NCBI GenBank assembly: GCA_026125665.1
Contig: JAHCKS010000013.1
Location: 1-64,000 of the forward strand
Direction of reading: 5' to 3'
Source: Rubrivivax sp.
GTDB lineage: Bacteria > Pseudomonadota > Gammaproteobacteria > Burkholderiales > Burkholderiaceae_C
DNA length: 64,000 bases
The translations under genes were made by a program, and so were the position numbers. This document shows, one piece after another, positions 29,462-38,896 of the stretch (within the stretch, counting starts at the first letter, position 1; every line of letters begins with the position of its first letter). Under the pieces are notes generated by a model. It was given only the letters and a program-made list of their open reading frames with translations, was not told the origin of the DNA and searched no databases.

Positions 29462-29953
29462 GGTGTGGGCTCCGGGTGGCTGGGCTGTCGGCGGTGGGCG
29501 TCTGTCGCTGTCTCGCTGGGGGGCCCGTCGGTTTGTCGATGAAGGCACTGTAGGTTCCCGCCCGGCGCGCCGCCACCGCCAGCCGACCGACCGCCGGCTG
29601 GCCGCGACGGGCTGCGGCTGAGCGCGATGAACGGCACGGCCTGCCCCGCGGCCGGGCGGCGCTGCCGCGGGTGCAGGCCGCCGCGCACCCGCGCGTGGCG
29701 CCGGCGCACCGGTTCGTGACGCTTTCGTGGCAATCCCGCCTGCCTGCGGCCGGTGGGCCGCCAGTGCCACCCAATTGAGGCCTTCCCCGGCCTTTGATCG
29801 CGCGGCCGGCTTGTGGCATCTTTGCTTCCAATCCGGCAAGACGGCCTTCGGGCCCTGCCGGCGGCGCCGGCTCCGCCGGTCTGCCGGCAAGGGTGGCGGG
29901 ACGTTGAGCCAGGCATCCCGTGTCGTCGCGCTCGCCGAGCAGGAGTGTTGTGC
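29462..29953. other. gene-free stretch, about 490 bases
   Basis: No credible coding frame. Several short GC-rich dyads are present, for example around 29840-29890 (GCCGGCGGCGCCGGC-like). It must contain the divergent promoters of the 52-residue protein and the AAA+ gene, but no convincing hexamers were found. Confidence 0.5.
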
Positions 29954-30949
29954 ATGAGTCGATCCACCGGTCTGGTCCCGCGCGTGCAGGCTTCGATCCC
30001 GCTTGCGCACATGCGCACCGTCTTCCGCGTGCACGACGTGGAGAAGCGGCTGGACAAGCTGCCGCCGCGCGAGCACGAGACGCTGCGCGCCACCTACGAG
30101 CGCATGCTCGAGAAGGGCGCCGAGCGCTTCCAGGTGAAACCCTCCGGCGTGCCGGCGATGGAGCACCTGTACGAGGAGCTGCCCAACTTCACCGACGTGC
30201 TCGACGACATCCGGCGCCAGCTGGCGCTGTGCCAGGACAGCCGCGACGCGCTGGAGATCACGCCGATGCTGCTGCTCGGGCCGCCGGGCATCGGCAAGAC
30301 GCACTTCGCGCGCGAGGTGTCCAAGCTGCTCGGCACGGGGCTCGGCTTCGTGTCGATGTCGAGCCTCACCGCCGGCTGGGTGCTCTCCGGCGCCAGCAGC
30401 CAGTGGAAGGGCGCACGGCCGGGCAAGGTGTTCGAGACGCTGGTGGACGGCGTCTACGCCAACCCGGTGATGGTGGTCGACGAGATCGACAAGGCGCGCA
30501 CCGAGCACGCCTACGATCCCCTCGGCGCGCTGTACAGCCTGCTCGAGCACGACACGGCCGAGGCGTTCACCGACGAGTTCGCCGAGGTGCCGATCGACGC
30601 CAGCCAGGTCATCTGGGTGGCCACGGCGAACGACGAGCGCGCGATTCCCGAGCCGATCCTCAACCGCATGAACGTGTTCGAGGTGCTGGCGCCCGACCGC
30701 GACGCGGCGCGCCAGATCGCCGAGCGCCTCTACGCCAGCATCCGCGCCGCGCACGACTGGGGGCAGCGCTTCGACGCCGAGCCGGCCGAGGCGGTGCTCG
30801 AGCGCATGGCGACGATGGCGCCGCGCGAGATGCGCCGTGCCTGGATGACGGCGTTCGGCAACGCGCGGCTGGCCGGCCGCGGCACGCTGGAGCTGGCCGA
30901 CCTGCCCGACGCCGGCCCGCGCCGCGCGCCGATCGGCTTCATGCAGTAG
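29954..30949 (+). CDS. Lon-like AAA+ ATPase without protease domain
   Basis: 331 residues. Walker A GPPGIGKT (109-116), Walker B VVDEID (about 174-179), sensor-1 ATANDERAIPEPILNRM, and a C-terminal helical domain with an arginine sensor. The order matches the ATPase core of Lon, but the Lon N-terminal and Ser-Lys protease domains are absent. It could be a chaperone-like unfoldase or a regulator of an unlinked partner. AGGAG lies eight bases before ATG 29954. Function not established; the next gene, a secreted patatin, is independent in kind. Confidence 0.85.
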   Translation: MSRSTGLVPRVQASIPLAHMRTVFRVHDVEKRLDKLPPREHETLRATYERMLEKGAERFQVKPSGVPAMEHLYEELPNFTDVLDDIRRQLALCQDSRDALEITPMLLLGPPGIGKTHFAREVSKLLGTGLGFVSMSSLTAGWVLSGASSQWKGARPGKVFETLVDGVYANPVMVVDEIDKARTEHAYDPLGALYSLLEHDTAEAFTDEFAEVPIDASQVIWVATANDERAIPEPILNRMNVFEVLAPDRDAARQIAERLYASIRAAHDWGQRFDAEPAEAVLERMATMAPREMRRAWMTAFGNARLAGRGTLELADLPDAGPRRAPIGFMQ

Positions 30950-31067
30950 CGCGGCGGCGGCGTCGGCGGCGGTGTGCTCGCCGCCGCGGCCCGGGCCGGC
31001 GCCACAGGCATCCCGATCGAGCCGCCGCAGCGCCGGCTCGAGCCCGCGCTGCGCACAAAATGACCGC

Positions 31068-33410
31068 ATGACGTTGCCCGCGAAGCGGCGCCCGGCGGGG
31101 CCGGGGCGAAACGGCCCGGCCTCGGCCCTGCGCGCCGCAGTGGCGGGCTGGGGCGTGCTCGTCTGCAGCGGCCTGGCAGCGGCGCAGACGCTGCCGGCGC
31201 CGCCCAACCTGCCACCTGCTCCTCCCGCCTCGCCGGCCGCGGCCCCGGCGAGACCATCGCCGGGCAGCCCGGCGACCGTGCCGCCGCCCCGCCCGCGGGT
31301 CGGCCTGGTGCTCGGCGGCGGCGGCGCGCGCGGTGCCGCGCACATCGGCGTGCTCGAGGTGCTCGAGGACCTGCGCATCCCCGTCGATTGCGTCGCCGGC
31401 ACGAGCATGGGCGCGCTCGTCGCCGGCACCTGGGCCGCGGGCCTCTCGCCGGCGCAGATGCGCGAGGAGCTCGGCCGCGCCGACTGGGCCGACATGTTCC
31501 AGGACAACCCCGACTACGCCGAGCTCAATCACCGCAACAAGCGCCTGTCGCAGCGCTTCCTGCCCGGCAGCGAGACGGGCTTCCGCGGCGGCGACGCGGT
31601 CACGCCGCCAGGCGTCGTCGCGGCGCAGAAGATCAAGCTCTTCTTCAACCGCCTCGTGCGCTCGGACGCCGGCGAGCGCCGGCTGGAGGACCTGCCGCTG
31701 CCGGTGTCGATCGTCGCCACCGACATCGGCACCGGCGCGCGCGTCGTGCTGCGCGAAGGCAGCCTGACGCAGGCGATGCGCGCCAGCATGTCGGTGCCGG
31801 GGCTGATGGCGCCACTGGAGATCGACGGACGGCGCCTCGTCGACGGCGGCCTGGTGGACAACCTGCCGGTGCGCGAGGTGCGCGAGCGCTGCGGCGCCGA
31901 GGTGGTGATCGCCGTCAACGTCGGCAGCGCGCCGCTGAAGCCCGAGCAGGTGCGCGGGCTGCTCACCGTGAGTGCCCAGGTCATCGCCCTGCTCACCGAG
32001 CAGAACGTGCAGGCGACGCTGGCACGGCTTGCGCCCGGGGACATCGTCATCCAGCCCGACCTGGGCACCATCGGTGCCGGCGACTTCGAGCGCCATGCCG
32101 ACGCGGCATTGCGCGGCCGCATCGCTGCCAGCGCATTGGCCGATCGGCTGCGCGCGCTGTCGGTGGACGAGGTGGCGTGGCAGCGGTGGCGCCAGGAGAT
32201 GGCCGTGCGCCTGCCCGAGCGGCCGCGCATCGACGCGGTGGAGGTGAGCGGCCTGTCGCTGGCCAGCGAGGCGGTGGTGCGCCGCTACCTCTCGCAGGCG
32301 GTGGGCGAGCCGCTGGACACGCACGCGCTCGACCAGGCGCTCGGCCGCGTCTACGGCGACGGCTGGTACGAACGTGTCGACTACACGGTGCTGCGCGAGG
32401 GCGGGCGCAACGTGCTGCGCGTGATGCCGGTGGAGAAGGGCTGGGGGCCGGACTACCTGCGCCTGGGGCTGCGCCTGGACAGCAACCTCAGCCAGGGCAG
32501 CACCTACCTGCTGCGGCTGGGCTACCACCGCACCTGGCTGTGGCCGATGGGGGCCGAGTTGCTGCTGGTGGGCGAGCTCGGCAGCAGCACCGGTGCCAGC
32601 ATCGAGTGGCTGCAGCCCTTCACCGCCGACCGCACGTGGTTCGGCGACCTGACGGCCGAGTATCGGCGCGAGCGCACCGACTACTTCTTCGTCGAGCAGC
32701 GCGTGGCCGAGTACCGCAGCGCGCGCACGCGGCTGGAGGCGGCGGCCGGCTACAACCTGAGCCTCGTCGGCACGTTGCGTGCCGGCTGGCGCGAGACGCG
32801 CACGACGCGCGACCTCGAGACCGGCATCGACATCCTCGCGGCGGTGCCCGAGCGCGGCAGCGGCGGCTGGCTCGTCGCTGCCGACCTGGACCGGCTCGAC
32901 CGTCTGTACTTCCCGCGCAGCGGCTGGAGCGCGCTGGTCGACTGGACCCACGGCCACACCGGCGGCGACGGCAGCGACTACCAGCGCGCCAGTGTCGACC
33001 TGCGGGCCGCGATGCCGTGGCAGGCCAACGTGCTCGGCGCGCGATTCACCTGGGTGGGTTCGCCGCGCGGCGCGCTGCCGCTGCACGACGCCGGGCGGCT
33101 GGGGGGCTTCCTCAACCTCACGGCGTTTGCCAGCGGCCAGCTGATCGGCGACGACGTCGCCTATGCGCACGTGCGCGGCGAACGCATCATCGGCCGCCTG
33201 CCGCTCGGGCTGCGCGGCGACATGCGCGTGGGCGTCGCCGTCGAGAGCGGCCGCGTGGCCATTCCGTACACGGTGCAGAAGCGCGAAGGCTGGCTGCACT
33301 CCCTGGCGGTGTACCTGGGCGGCGAGACGCCGCTCGGGCCGGTGTACCTGGGCATCGGCCGCGGCAGCGGCGGCTCGACCAACGCTTACCTGTTCGTCGG
33401 CACGCCCTGA
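31068..33410 (+). CDS. PlpD-type patatin-like phospholipase with outer-membrane barrel
   Basis: 780 residues. Signal peptide (about 1-40), a Pro/Ala-rich linker, then a patatin domain with the oxyanion loop GGGGARG, nucleophile S113 in GTSMG and D259 in DGG. A POTRA-like segment (about 385-450) and a C-terminal 16-strand barrel of the bacterial surface antigen family follow. This is the layout of type Vd autotransporters such as Pseudomonas PlpD, which send a lipase to the cell surface. Catalytic residues are intact. ATG 31068 begins the signal peptide. Confidence 0.92.
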   Translation: MTLPAKRRPAGPGRNGPASALRAAVAGWGVLVCSGLAAAQTLPAPPNLPPAPPASPAAAPARPSPGSPATVPPPRPRVGLVLGGGGARGAAHIGVLEVLEDLRIPVDCVAGTSMGALVAGTWAAGLSPAQMREELGRADWADMFQDNPDYAELNHRNKRLSQRFLPGSETGFRGGDAVTPPGVVAAQKIKLFFNRLVRSDAGERRLEDLPLPVSIVATDIGTGARVVLREGSLTQAMRASMSVPGLMAPLEIDGRRLVDGGLVDNLPVREVRERCGAEVVIAVNVGSAPLKPEQVRGLLTVSAQVIALLTEQNVQATLARLAPGDIVIQPDLGTIGAGDFERHADAALRGRIAASALADRLRALSVDEVAWQRWRQEMAVRLPERPRIDAVEVSGLSLASEAVVRRYLSQAVGEPLDTHALDQALGRVYGDGWYERVDYTVLREGGRNVLRVMPVEKGWGPDYLRLGLRLDSNLSQGSTYLLRLGYHRTWLWPMGAELLLVGELGSSTGASIEWLQPFTADRTWFGDLTAEYRRERTDYFFVEQRVAEYRSARTRLEAAAGYNLSLVGTLRAGWRETRTTRDLETGIDILAAVPERGSGGWLVAADLDRLDRLYFPRSGWSALVDWTHGHTGGDGSDYQRASVDLRAAMPWQANVLGARFTWVGSPRGALPLHDAGRLGGFLNLTAFASGQLIGDDVAYAHVRGERIIGRLPLGLRGDMRVGVAVESGRVAIPYTVQKREGWLHSLAVYLGGETPLGPVYLGIGRGSGGSTNAYLFVGTP

Positions 33411-33760
33411 GGGCGTCAAGGTCGTGGCGCGCCAAGGCCGCCGGGTGGTCGGCTCCGCGAGTGTCCTCTTCGAGCGGCCCAGCTTCGCTGGTCCCCTCGA
33501 TGCCCCGTTGATTTCGCTGCGCCGACCACCCGGCGTCCTTGGCGTGGCACCCGCGTCGGTCACCGACGGGTGGCCACCGCAAGGGGGTGCCTCGATCGGG
33601 ACGGTGGGGTGCCCTGCTCCGTGAAATCAAGGAGGCATTCGGGGGACCAGCGAAGCTGGGCCGCCGAAAGGGGACATTCACGGAGCAGGGCACCCCGCCG
33701 TCCCGATCCCGCCACCACCCCGTCGAAGCGCGTTCTCGTCCGCACGCTCGAGCGAGCGCC
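33411..33760. other. gene-free stretch with family B hairpin element
   Basis: No gene. It is almost completely filled by a 306-base structured repeat shared with 56371-56680, lying between two convergent genes. Confidence 0.75.
33421..33726. repeat. two-arm hairpin repeat family B, copy 1
   Basis: Arm one is closed by about 24-base complementary sequences (33429-33453 and 33521-33545). Arm two is closed by 32-base sequences (33594-33625 and 33677-33708) with one mismatch. The loops of the arms are themselves inverted copies: 33474-33496 is the exact reverse complement of 33642-33664. A second copy interrupts the liv operon at 56371-56680. Confidence 0.85.
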
Positions 33761-36196
33761 TTACGGCCGCAGCAGCCCCACCAGCTCCTTCCACATGCCA
33801 TGCCCGCCTCGCCCTTCACGCGCTGCCTCGTGCACGGCCAGGCCCGGCTCGGCGCAAACGACGTGGCAGTGGTCGACGTAGACGTTCTTCCTGCTCTTGC
33901 CCGACTCCACGCGGAAGCGCGTGCCCACCACCCAGCCCACCACGCGCGCCTGCGCCACCGAGCGGCGCTCGGCGCTGGCGCGCGTGTAGGCGTGCTGCAC
34001 CAGCAGGCCCGGCCCGCGCGCCGCGGCCACGGTGACGTGGCCCAGCACCAGCGTGCCGAGCTTCAGGCTGAAGATGCGCCGCACGCGCACGCTGCCCGAC
34101 ATGCCGGCGAAGCGATCCCAGCGGAAGGCCACCTCGGCGCCTTCGGGGACGTCCCAGCAGAAGAAGTTGGTGCCGGGCGTGGACTTCAATGTCAGCGCCA
34201 GCGGCTCGCCGCCTGACGCGTCAGGGGCCTCGATCTCCTTCAGGAACCAGCAGCCGTGGCGGATGCGCGCCAGCGGCGCGCACCACGGTTGCGGCGGCAG
34301 CCACAGCGTGTTGGGCGCCGCGCCGTCCACGTCGAAGGCGGGTTTCATCAGCAGGCGGCCATGCGCGAGGCTCATGTGCAGCTCGTCGCCGGCGGGCACG
34401 TCCAGCCGCACCGGCGTGGCCTGCTCCGCCAGCGGCTTCTCGCGCGGCGTGAGGGTCATGAACACGTGCTTGTTCTGCGCGAACAGCAGCCGCGCCAGGA
34501 TGAGCAGGAAGGCGCGCGCGGCCACGAACAGCAGCGCCGCGTTGCCGAAGGCGGCCACGCCGGCGGCGCCCACCAGCGTGGCATCGGCCTGCTCGCGCGC
34601 CAGCCGCAACGCGTGCACCGCCTGGCCGCGCAGCGCCGCCTGCACTTCGTTCGACGCCGTGGCGGCGGCCCGGTCGACGGCGCCCAGCGCCACGGCCACG
34701 CGCTGGTCGAGCGCGGCGCGCGTGCGGTCACGCGGCCGCTGGTACGCCGCCTCGGCCGCGTCGAAGGGGATGTTGGCCAGGCACGCGATGGGGTCGAACA
34801 GGTGGCAACGCGGGCGCACGGGCATGCCGGGATACGCAAACAGGCTCGGCAGCAGCACCTCGTCGTAGGCGCGCAGCACGCCTTCGCGCACCTGGGCGGC
34901 GACCTGGCCCACCGTGCCGCGCGTCTGGCGCGCCACGCCGATCGCCTTCTGTTCGATGGTCGCGAAGCTGCGTGCCAGCGCCACCTGAAGGTCCTCGCGC
35001 AGCGTGTCGCGTGCCGGGTCGCTGTTGCGCACGAGCACCTCGCCCGGCGTTTGCGCACACGCCTCGGCGTCGCCCGACGGGCAGTAGATGCGCGCCTCGA
35101 CGCGCGAGGCCACGGCCGCACCGGCCCAGAAGTTGGCCGCCAGCACCAGCGCGAACGGGCTCCACAGCAGCAGCGACCAGGCCAGCGCGCGGCGCAGCAC
35201 GGGCCCTTCGGTGCTGCGCCAGATCTCGCGGTTGTCGAGCCAGCCGCGCACCAGCACCCGCAGCACGAGGAGCGCGAGCGTGCCGACGAACACCGGCTGC
35301 AGCGCAGCGATGGCCAGCGCGGTGCCGCCGCCTTCGAGGCGGGCCGCCGCCGAGGCGAGCGAAACGGCGAGCGCGAGGCCGACGAAGCCGAGCGTCACGC
35401 GGTGCCCGATGCCCAGCGTGGCGACGACGGCCAGCACCAGCAGCGTGCTCGCGACGCGGTAGGGCAGCTCGAGCCAGCGGGCGCGCTTGTCGCCCTGCCA
35501 CAGCTCATGCAGGCCGAGCGCGATGCGCAGCTCCCACAGCGCGGTGGCCGGCGGCGGCGGCGCAGCGGCCACGTCGCGCAGGTAGCGCTCCTCGTCGGCC
35601 CGCAGCTGTGCGTGCTGCCGCTCGAGCTCCTTGCGCATCGGCTCGCGGGCCTCGGGCGGTGCCACCGCAGCCAGCGCATCCAGCCGCTCGCGTTCCTGCC
35701 GCAGGCGAACGAGCTGGCGGCGTTCGGCGCGCGCCCAGCCTTCGAGCGGCTGCCAGCGCGGCTCGAGCGCGGCCGCGGCGTCGGGCAGCGTGGGCGGCAG
35801 GCGCGCGAGCCAGGTGTCGATGCGACCGCCGGGCTCGCGCAGCCGCTCGCCGGCCTGGCGTTCGGCCTCGAGCGCGGGGTCGGGTTCGTCCTGCTCGATC
35901 CAGTGCAGCGGCCCTTCGGCCGCCCCGATGCGTGCGGCCGGAGTCAGCACCAGCGCCAGCAGCGGCAGCAGCGCCAGCCCCAGCCAGCGCGGCCGCAGCG
36001 ATGCGCCGACGAGACCCGCGGCGAGCAGCAGCGCGACGAACACCCAGCGCGTGGCGCCGAGGTCGAACCAGGCCCAGCGGAAGCCTTCCACTCCGGGCAG
36101 CCACGTCGTCGTGGGCAGCACGTTGGTGACGAACGCCGGCACGACGCCGGCCAGGCTGAGCAGCAGGAACAGGTCGCGCCGCCGCGGCCGGATCAT
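33761..36196 (-). CDS. large multi-domain membrane protein of unknown function
   Basis: 811 residues, not recognised. The N-terminal part has three or four membrane segments (first about 10-30), followed by a charged coiled-coil stretch (about 115-210). A second membrane group covers about 240-370, then an Ala-rich helical domain with four Cys (about 380-520), one more membrane segment (about 545-565) and a soluble beta-rich C-terminal domain (about 580-811). The beta-rich part may face the cytoplasm after the last membrane helix. No catalytic motif is visible. ATG 36196 was chosen as the start of the first charged RPRRRD segment. Confidence 0.8.
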   Translation of the reverse strand: MIRPRRRDLFLLLSLAGVVPAFVTNVLPTTTWLPGVEGFRWAWFDLGATRWVFVALLLAAGLVGASLRPRWLGLALLPLLALVLTPAARIGAAEGPLHWIEQDEPDPALEAERQAGERLREPGGRIDTWLARLPPTLPDAAAALEPRWQPLEGWARAERRQLVRLRQERERLDALAAVAPPEAREPMRKELERQHAQLRADEERYLRDVAAAPPPPATALWELRIALGLHELWQGDKRARWLELPYRVASTLLVLAVVATLGIGHRVTLGFVGLALAVSLASAAARLEGGGTALAIAALQPVFVGTLALLVLRVLVRGWLDNREIWRSTEGPVLRRALAWSLLLWSPFALVLAANFWAGAAVASRVEARIYCPSGDAEACAQTPGEVLVRNSDPARDTLREDLQVALARSFATIEQKAIGVARQTRGTVGQVAAQVREGVLRAYDEVLLPSLFAYPGMPVRPRCHLFDPIACLANIPFDAAEAAYQRPRDRTRAALDQRVAVALGAVDRAAATASNEVQAALRGQAVHALRLAREQADATLVGAAGVAAFGNAALLFVAARAFLLILARLLFAQNKHVFMTLTPREKPLAEQATPVRLDVPAGDELHMSLAHGRLLMKPAFDVDGAAPNTLWLPPQPWCAPLARIRHGCWFLKEIEAPDASGGEPLALTLKSTPGTNFFCWDVPEGAEVAFRWDRFAGMSGSVRVRRIFSLKLGTLVLGHVTVAAARGPGLLVQHAYTRASAERRSVAQARVVGWVVGTRFRVESGKSRKNVYVDHCHVVCAEPGLAVHEAAREGRGGHGMWKELVGLLRP

Positions 36197-36472
36197 CGTG
36201 AAGCCCACGCGGGCCAACTTCCCCCCAGGCAGTCCGAGGCCGGCGCGGCGCGCGCCGGGCATCGGCGCGCGCGGTGCGCGGCGCGCCGAGCATGCCGCAT
36301 CACACGTTCGGGGTCACCCGGGCATGTTCCCGAGGGATGACCTCGTTGACACGGAGCGTGCCGTTCCACGACGCTTGCCGCATCGCCTGCCCCGAGGGTG
36401 CCGCGGCCCACCGCGTGTCTTCGCGTGCCTTCGCGCGGCAGGCGCGGCCAAAGCACGAAAGGAGCGGCCGGC

Positions 36473-38797
36473 ATGTCCGTGCACCTGCGAGACGCGTGCG
36501 CCCCGGGCGCCGTCCGGTTCATCGCCGGGCGGCTGCTCGCGCTGGCGATCGCACTGGGTCTGGCGGCGGCGGTGCCGGCCTGCGCGCAGGTCGCCACCGA
36601 AGCCGCGGGCACGCGGGTCACGCTGAAGACGGCGCACGGCCGCTTCGTCGTCGCCGAGCCCGACGGGCGCGCGCGTGCCGACCGCGAGCGGGCCGGGCCG
36701 TGGGAGATGTGGGCGCGCATCGACCACGGCGGCGGTGTCGTCTCGTTGCGCGGCCACCATGGCAAGTACCTCGTTGCCGAGCCCGACGGCCGCGCGAACG
36801 CGAACCGCGAGGCCATCGGCCCGTGGGAGAAGTGGGCGATGACCACGCACGCCGACGGCACCGTCTCGTTCAAGGGCGCGCACGGCAAGTACCTGGTGGC
36901 CGAGAGCAACGGCGAGCTGAACGCCAACCGCGCCGCCATCGGCCCGTGGGAGAGGTTCGTCATGTCCGCCGCGTCGGCCGCGGCCGCCGCGTCCGGCGCC
37001 GCCGCGCCGGCGCCGCCACCGGCCGTCCAGGGCGGCGTGCCTGCGCCGCTCGGCCAGTACGCGTACTTCCAGGACGTCTCGAGCGGGCACTACATGACGG
37101 CGGTGCCGCCTGCGCGGGCCGGGCTGCCCGGCGCGCTGCAGCTCACGCCGTTCGACGCCGGCTTCGACCAGCTGTTCAAGGTCACCGACCTCGGCGGCGG
37201 CAAGGTCTCCATCGAGAGCCGCACGCAGCCCAGGCACGTGCTCACCACTTCGAGGACGAACTACAGCAGCGACGCCGAGTACCGCCAGCCGGGGCTGCCG
37301 CTGTGGCTGTACGAGTGGCTGAACGGCGGCAACCAGTCGTGGCGGCTGGAGAAGCTGCGCGACGAAGGGCAGGTCGGCATCTACCTCATCCAGAACGTGC
37401 ACTCGCGCCACTACGTCGGGCTCGATGCCAACGGCTGGGTCGAGCACAGCCGGCGCGAGACGGCCCGCCAGTGGCGCGTGCACGCCGCCGACGCGCCGCC
37501 GCCGCCCCAGCCCGGCGACCTGAAGGCCGTGTACCTGGAGCCGCTGGACCACCACGAGCAGACGGTGGCGCTGCGCGAGCGGGGCGAGGTCGTCGTGGAC
37601 AGGAAGCGCGGCTTCTATACCTGGGGGCAGGAGCAGAAGGACCTGCGACAGCACTTCATGGCCTACCCGCTGCACGACGGCACCACCGTCGTCGTGTCGG
37701 CCGACGGCCGGAACGCGCTGCGGCACTCGCAGCGCGCCGACGGCAGCTACGCCGTGTCGTCCGGGCCGCTGAGCTTCGACGCGTCGCAGCGCTTCCGGCT
37801 GCGCCCGGGGCCGGGCCGCGACGACTCGTTCGTCATCGAGGTGCCGGGCAGCGACCGGACCCTGGCCGTGCAACGCGGCGCGAACGGCCTGGACCTGACG
37901 CTGGCCCCGAAGGGTCCGGTGGCGCAACGCTTCGGCTTCGTCGACGCGCGGTGGGTGGCGCGCTTCTTCGCCGGCGGCAGCGGCGTCATCCAGAACGACA
38001 TGGTCCCCGAGGCGATCCAGGTGCTGTGGAGCGCCAGGGGCGACGGCCCGCTGGCCGTCTCGTTCGACGGCACCATCGACGTGAAGTGGCCGAACTCGCC
38101 GCGGCGCGAGACGCGGCAGGTCCAGAGCAACTTCCACCTCGGCGGCACCTATGCCACCGAGGGGCAGACGGTCCGCTCGGCGATCGGCTCGTTCAGGCCG
38201 GGCGCCTTCAGCCGGGCTTCGGTGGGCATCCGCCCCTGGGGCGGCACGCAGGTGCGCTGGTTCCGCGTGCTCGGCGCGCCCGTCGTGCCGTGGATGAGCG
38301 GCCGGGACAACTGGTTCTTCATGATGAACGACGGCCGCATCAGCCGCACCGCCGACGGCGGCTTCGCGCTCAAGCTGCCCTCGTGCAAGGTGGCCTGCTG
38401 GAAGGGCAGCGCGGCGCCGACCGGCCTGACCTGCCTCGGTGCGCTGTGCGGCAAGGACGAGCAGGAGATCGCGGCCCGCATCAGCTACCAGGCGATGGCC
38501 ATCGCCGAGCTCGGTGCCAACGTGGTCTCCTTCGGGGCCGGCCGGATCGGCGCGAGCACGGCCAGGAAGACGACGTTCAGCATCGTGCGTGACGGCATCG
38601 GCGACGTCGCCAAGGAAGCGGCCACCCAGGGCTTCGAGGCACTCACGGGCCCGGCCGTCTCGCATCTGGAGACGGCCATCATCAACGAGCTCGGCTTCCT
38701 CGAAGGGAACCTGCTTGCCGCGGCCCTGAACGCCGACCCGAGCGGCATCTACAACGTGGTGCGCGCGTTCTACCTGCCGTCCTGCGATTGCCGGTGA
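36473..38797 (+). CDS. secreted protein with fascin-like beta-trefoil repeats
   Basis: 774 residues with a signal peptide (cleavage near residue 38). Three tandem repeats of about 40 residues (47-83, 88-124, 130-164) share a [H]GKYLVAE core and a GPWExW end, as in fascin-type beta-trefoil domains that bind actin or sugars. After an Ala/Pro linker there is a second trefoil-like region (about 195-340: HYMTAVPPA, HYVGLDANGWVEH) and then a long unknown region ending in two CxC-type Cys. GGAG precedes ATG 36473. Probably an exported binding protein or adhesin; the ligand is unknown. Confidence 0.8.
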   Translation: MSVHLRDACAPGAVRFIAGRLLALAIALGLAAAVPACAQVATEAAGTRVTLKTAHGRFVVAEPDGRARADRERAGPWEMWARIDHGGGVVSLRGHHGKYLVAEPDGRANANREAIGPWEKWAMTTHADGTVSFKGAHGKYLVAESNGELNANRAAIGPWERFVMSAASAAAAASGAAAPAPPPAVQGGVPAPLGQYAYFQDVSSGHYMTAVPPARAGLPGALQLTPFDAGFDQLFKVTDLGGGKVSIESRTQPRHVLTTSRTNYSSDAEYRQPGLPLWLYEWLNGGNQSWRLEKLRDEGQVGIYLIQNVHSRHYVGLDANGWVEHSRRETARQWRVHAADAPPPPQPGDLKAVYLEPLDHHEQTVALRERGEVVVDRKRGFYTWGQEQKDLRQHFMAYPLHDGTTVVVSADGRNALRHSQRADGSYAVSSGPLSFDASQRFRLRPGPGRDDSFVIEVPGSDRTLAVQRGANGLDLTLAPKGPVAQRFGFVDARWVARFFAGGSGVIQNDMVPEAIQVLWSARGDGPLAVSFDGTIDVKWPNSPRRETRQVQSNFHLGGTYATEGQTVRSAIGSFRPGAFSRASVGIRPWGGTQVRWFRVLGAPVVPWMSGRDNWFFMMNDGRISRTADGGFALKLPSCKVACWKGSAAPTGLTCLGALCGKDEQEIAARISYQAMAIAELGANVVSFGAGRIGASTARKTTFSIVRDGIGDVAKEAATQGFEALTGPAVSHLETAIINELGFLEGNLLAAALNADPSGIYNVVRAFYLPSCDCR

Positions 38798-38896
38798 CGG
38801 CGGCGCCGCGCGTCGACCGCGGCCGCCGCCCCAGGCCATCGCACCACCGCGGCGTACGATCGTGAGCGCCGAGAAAGGGCGAAGGAGGGTTCGGCC

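Noticed and set aside
29805-29835. Possible sigma-54 promoter (TGGCATCTTTGCT) before the AAA+ gene
   Set aside because: The GG and GC pairs are only seven bases apart; sigma-54 needs ten between them.
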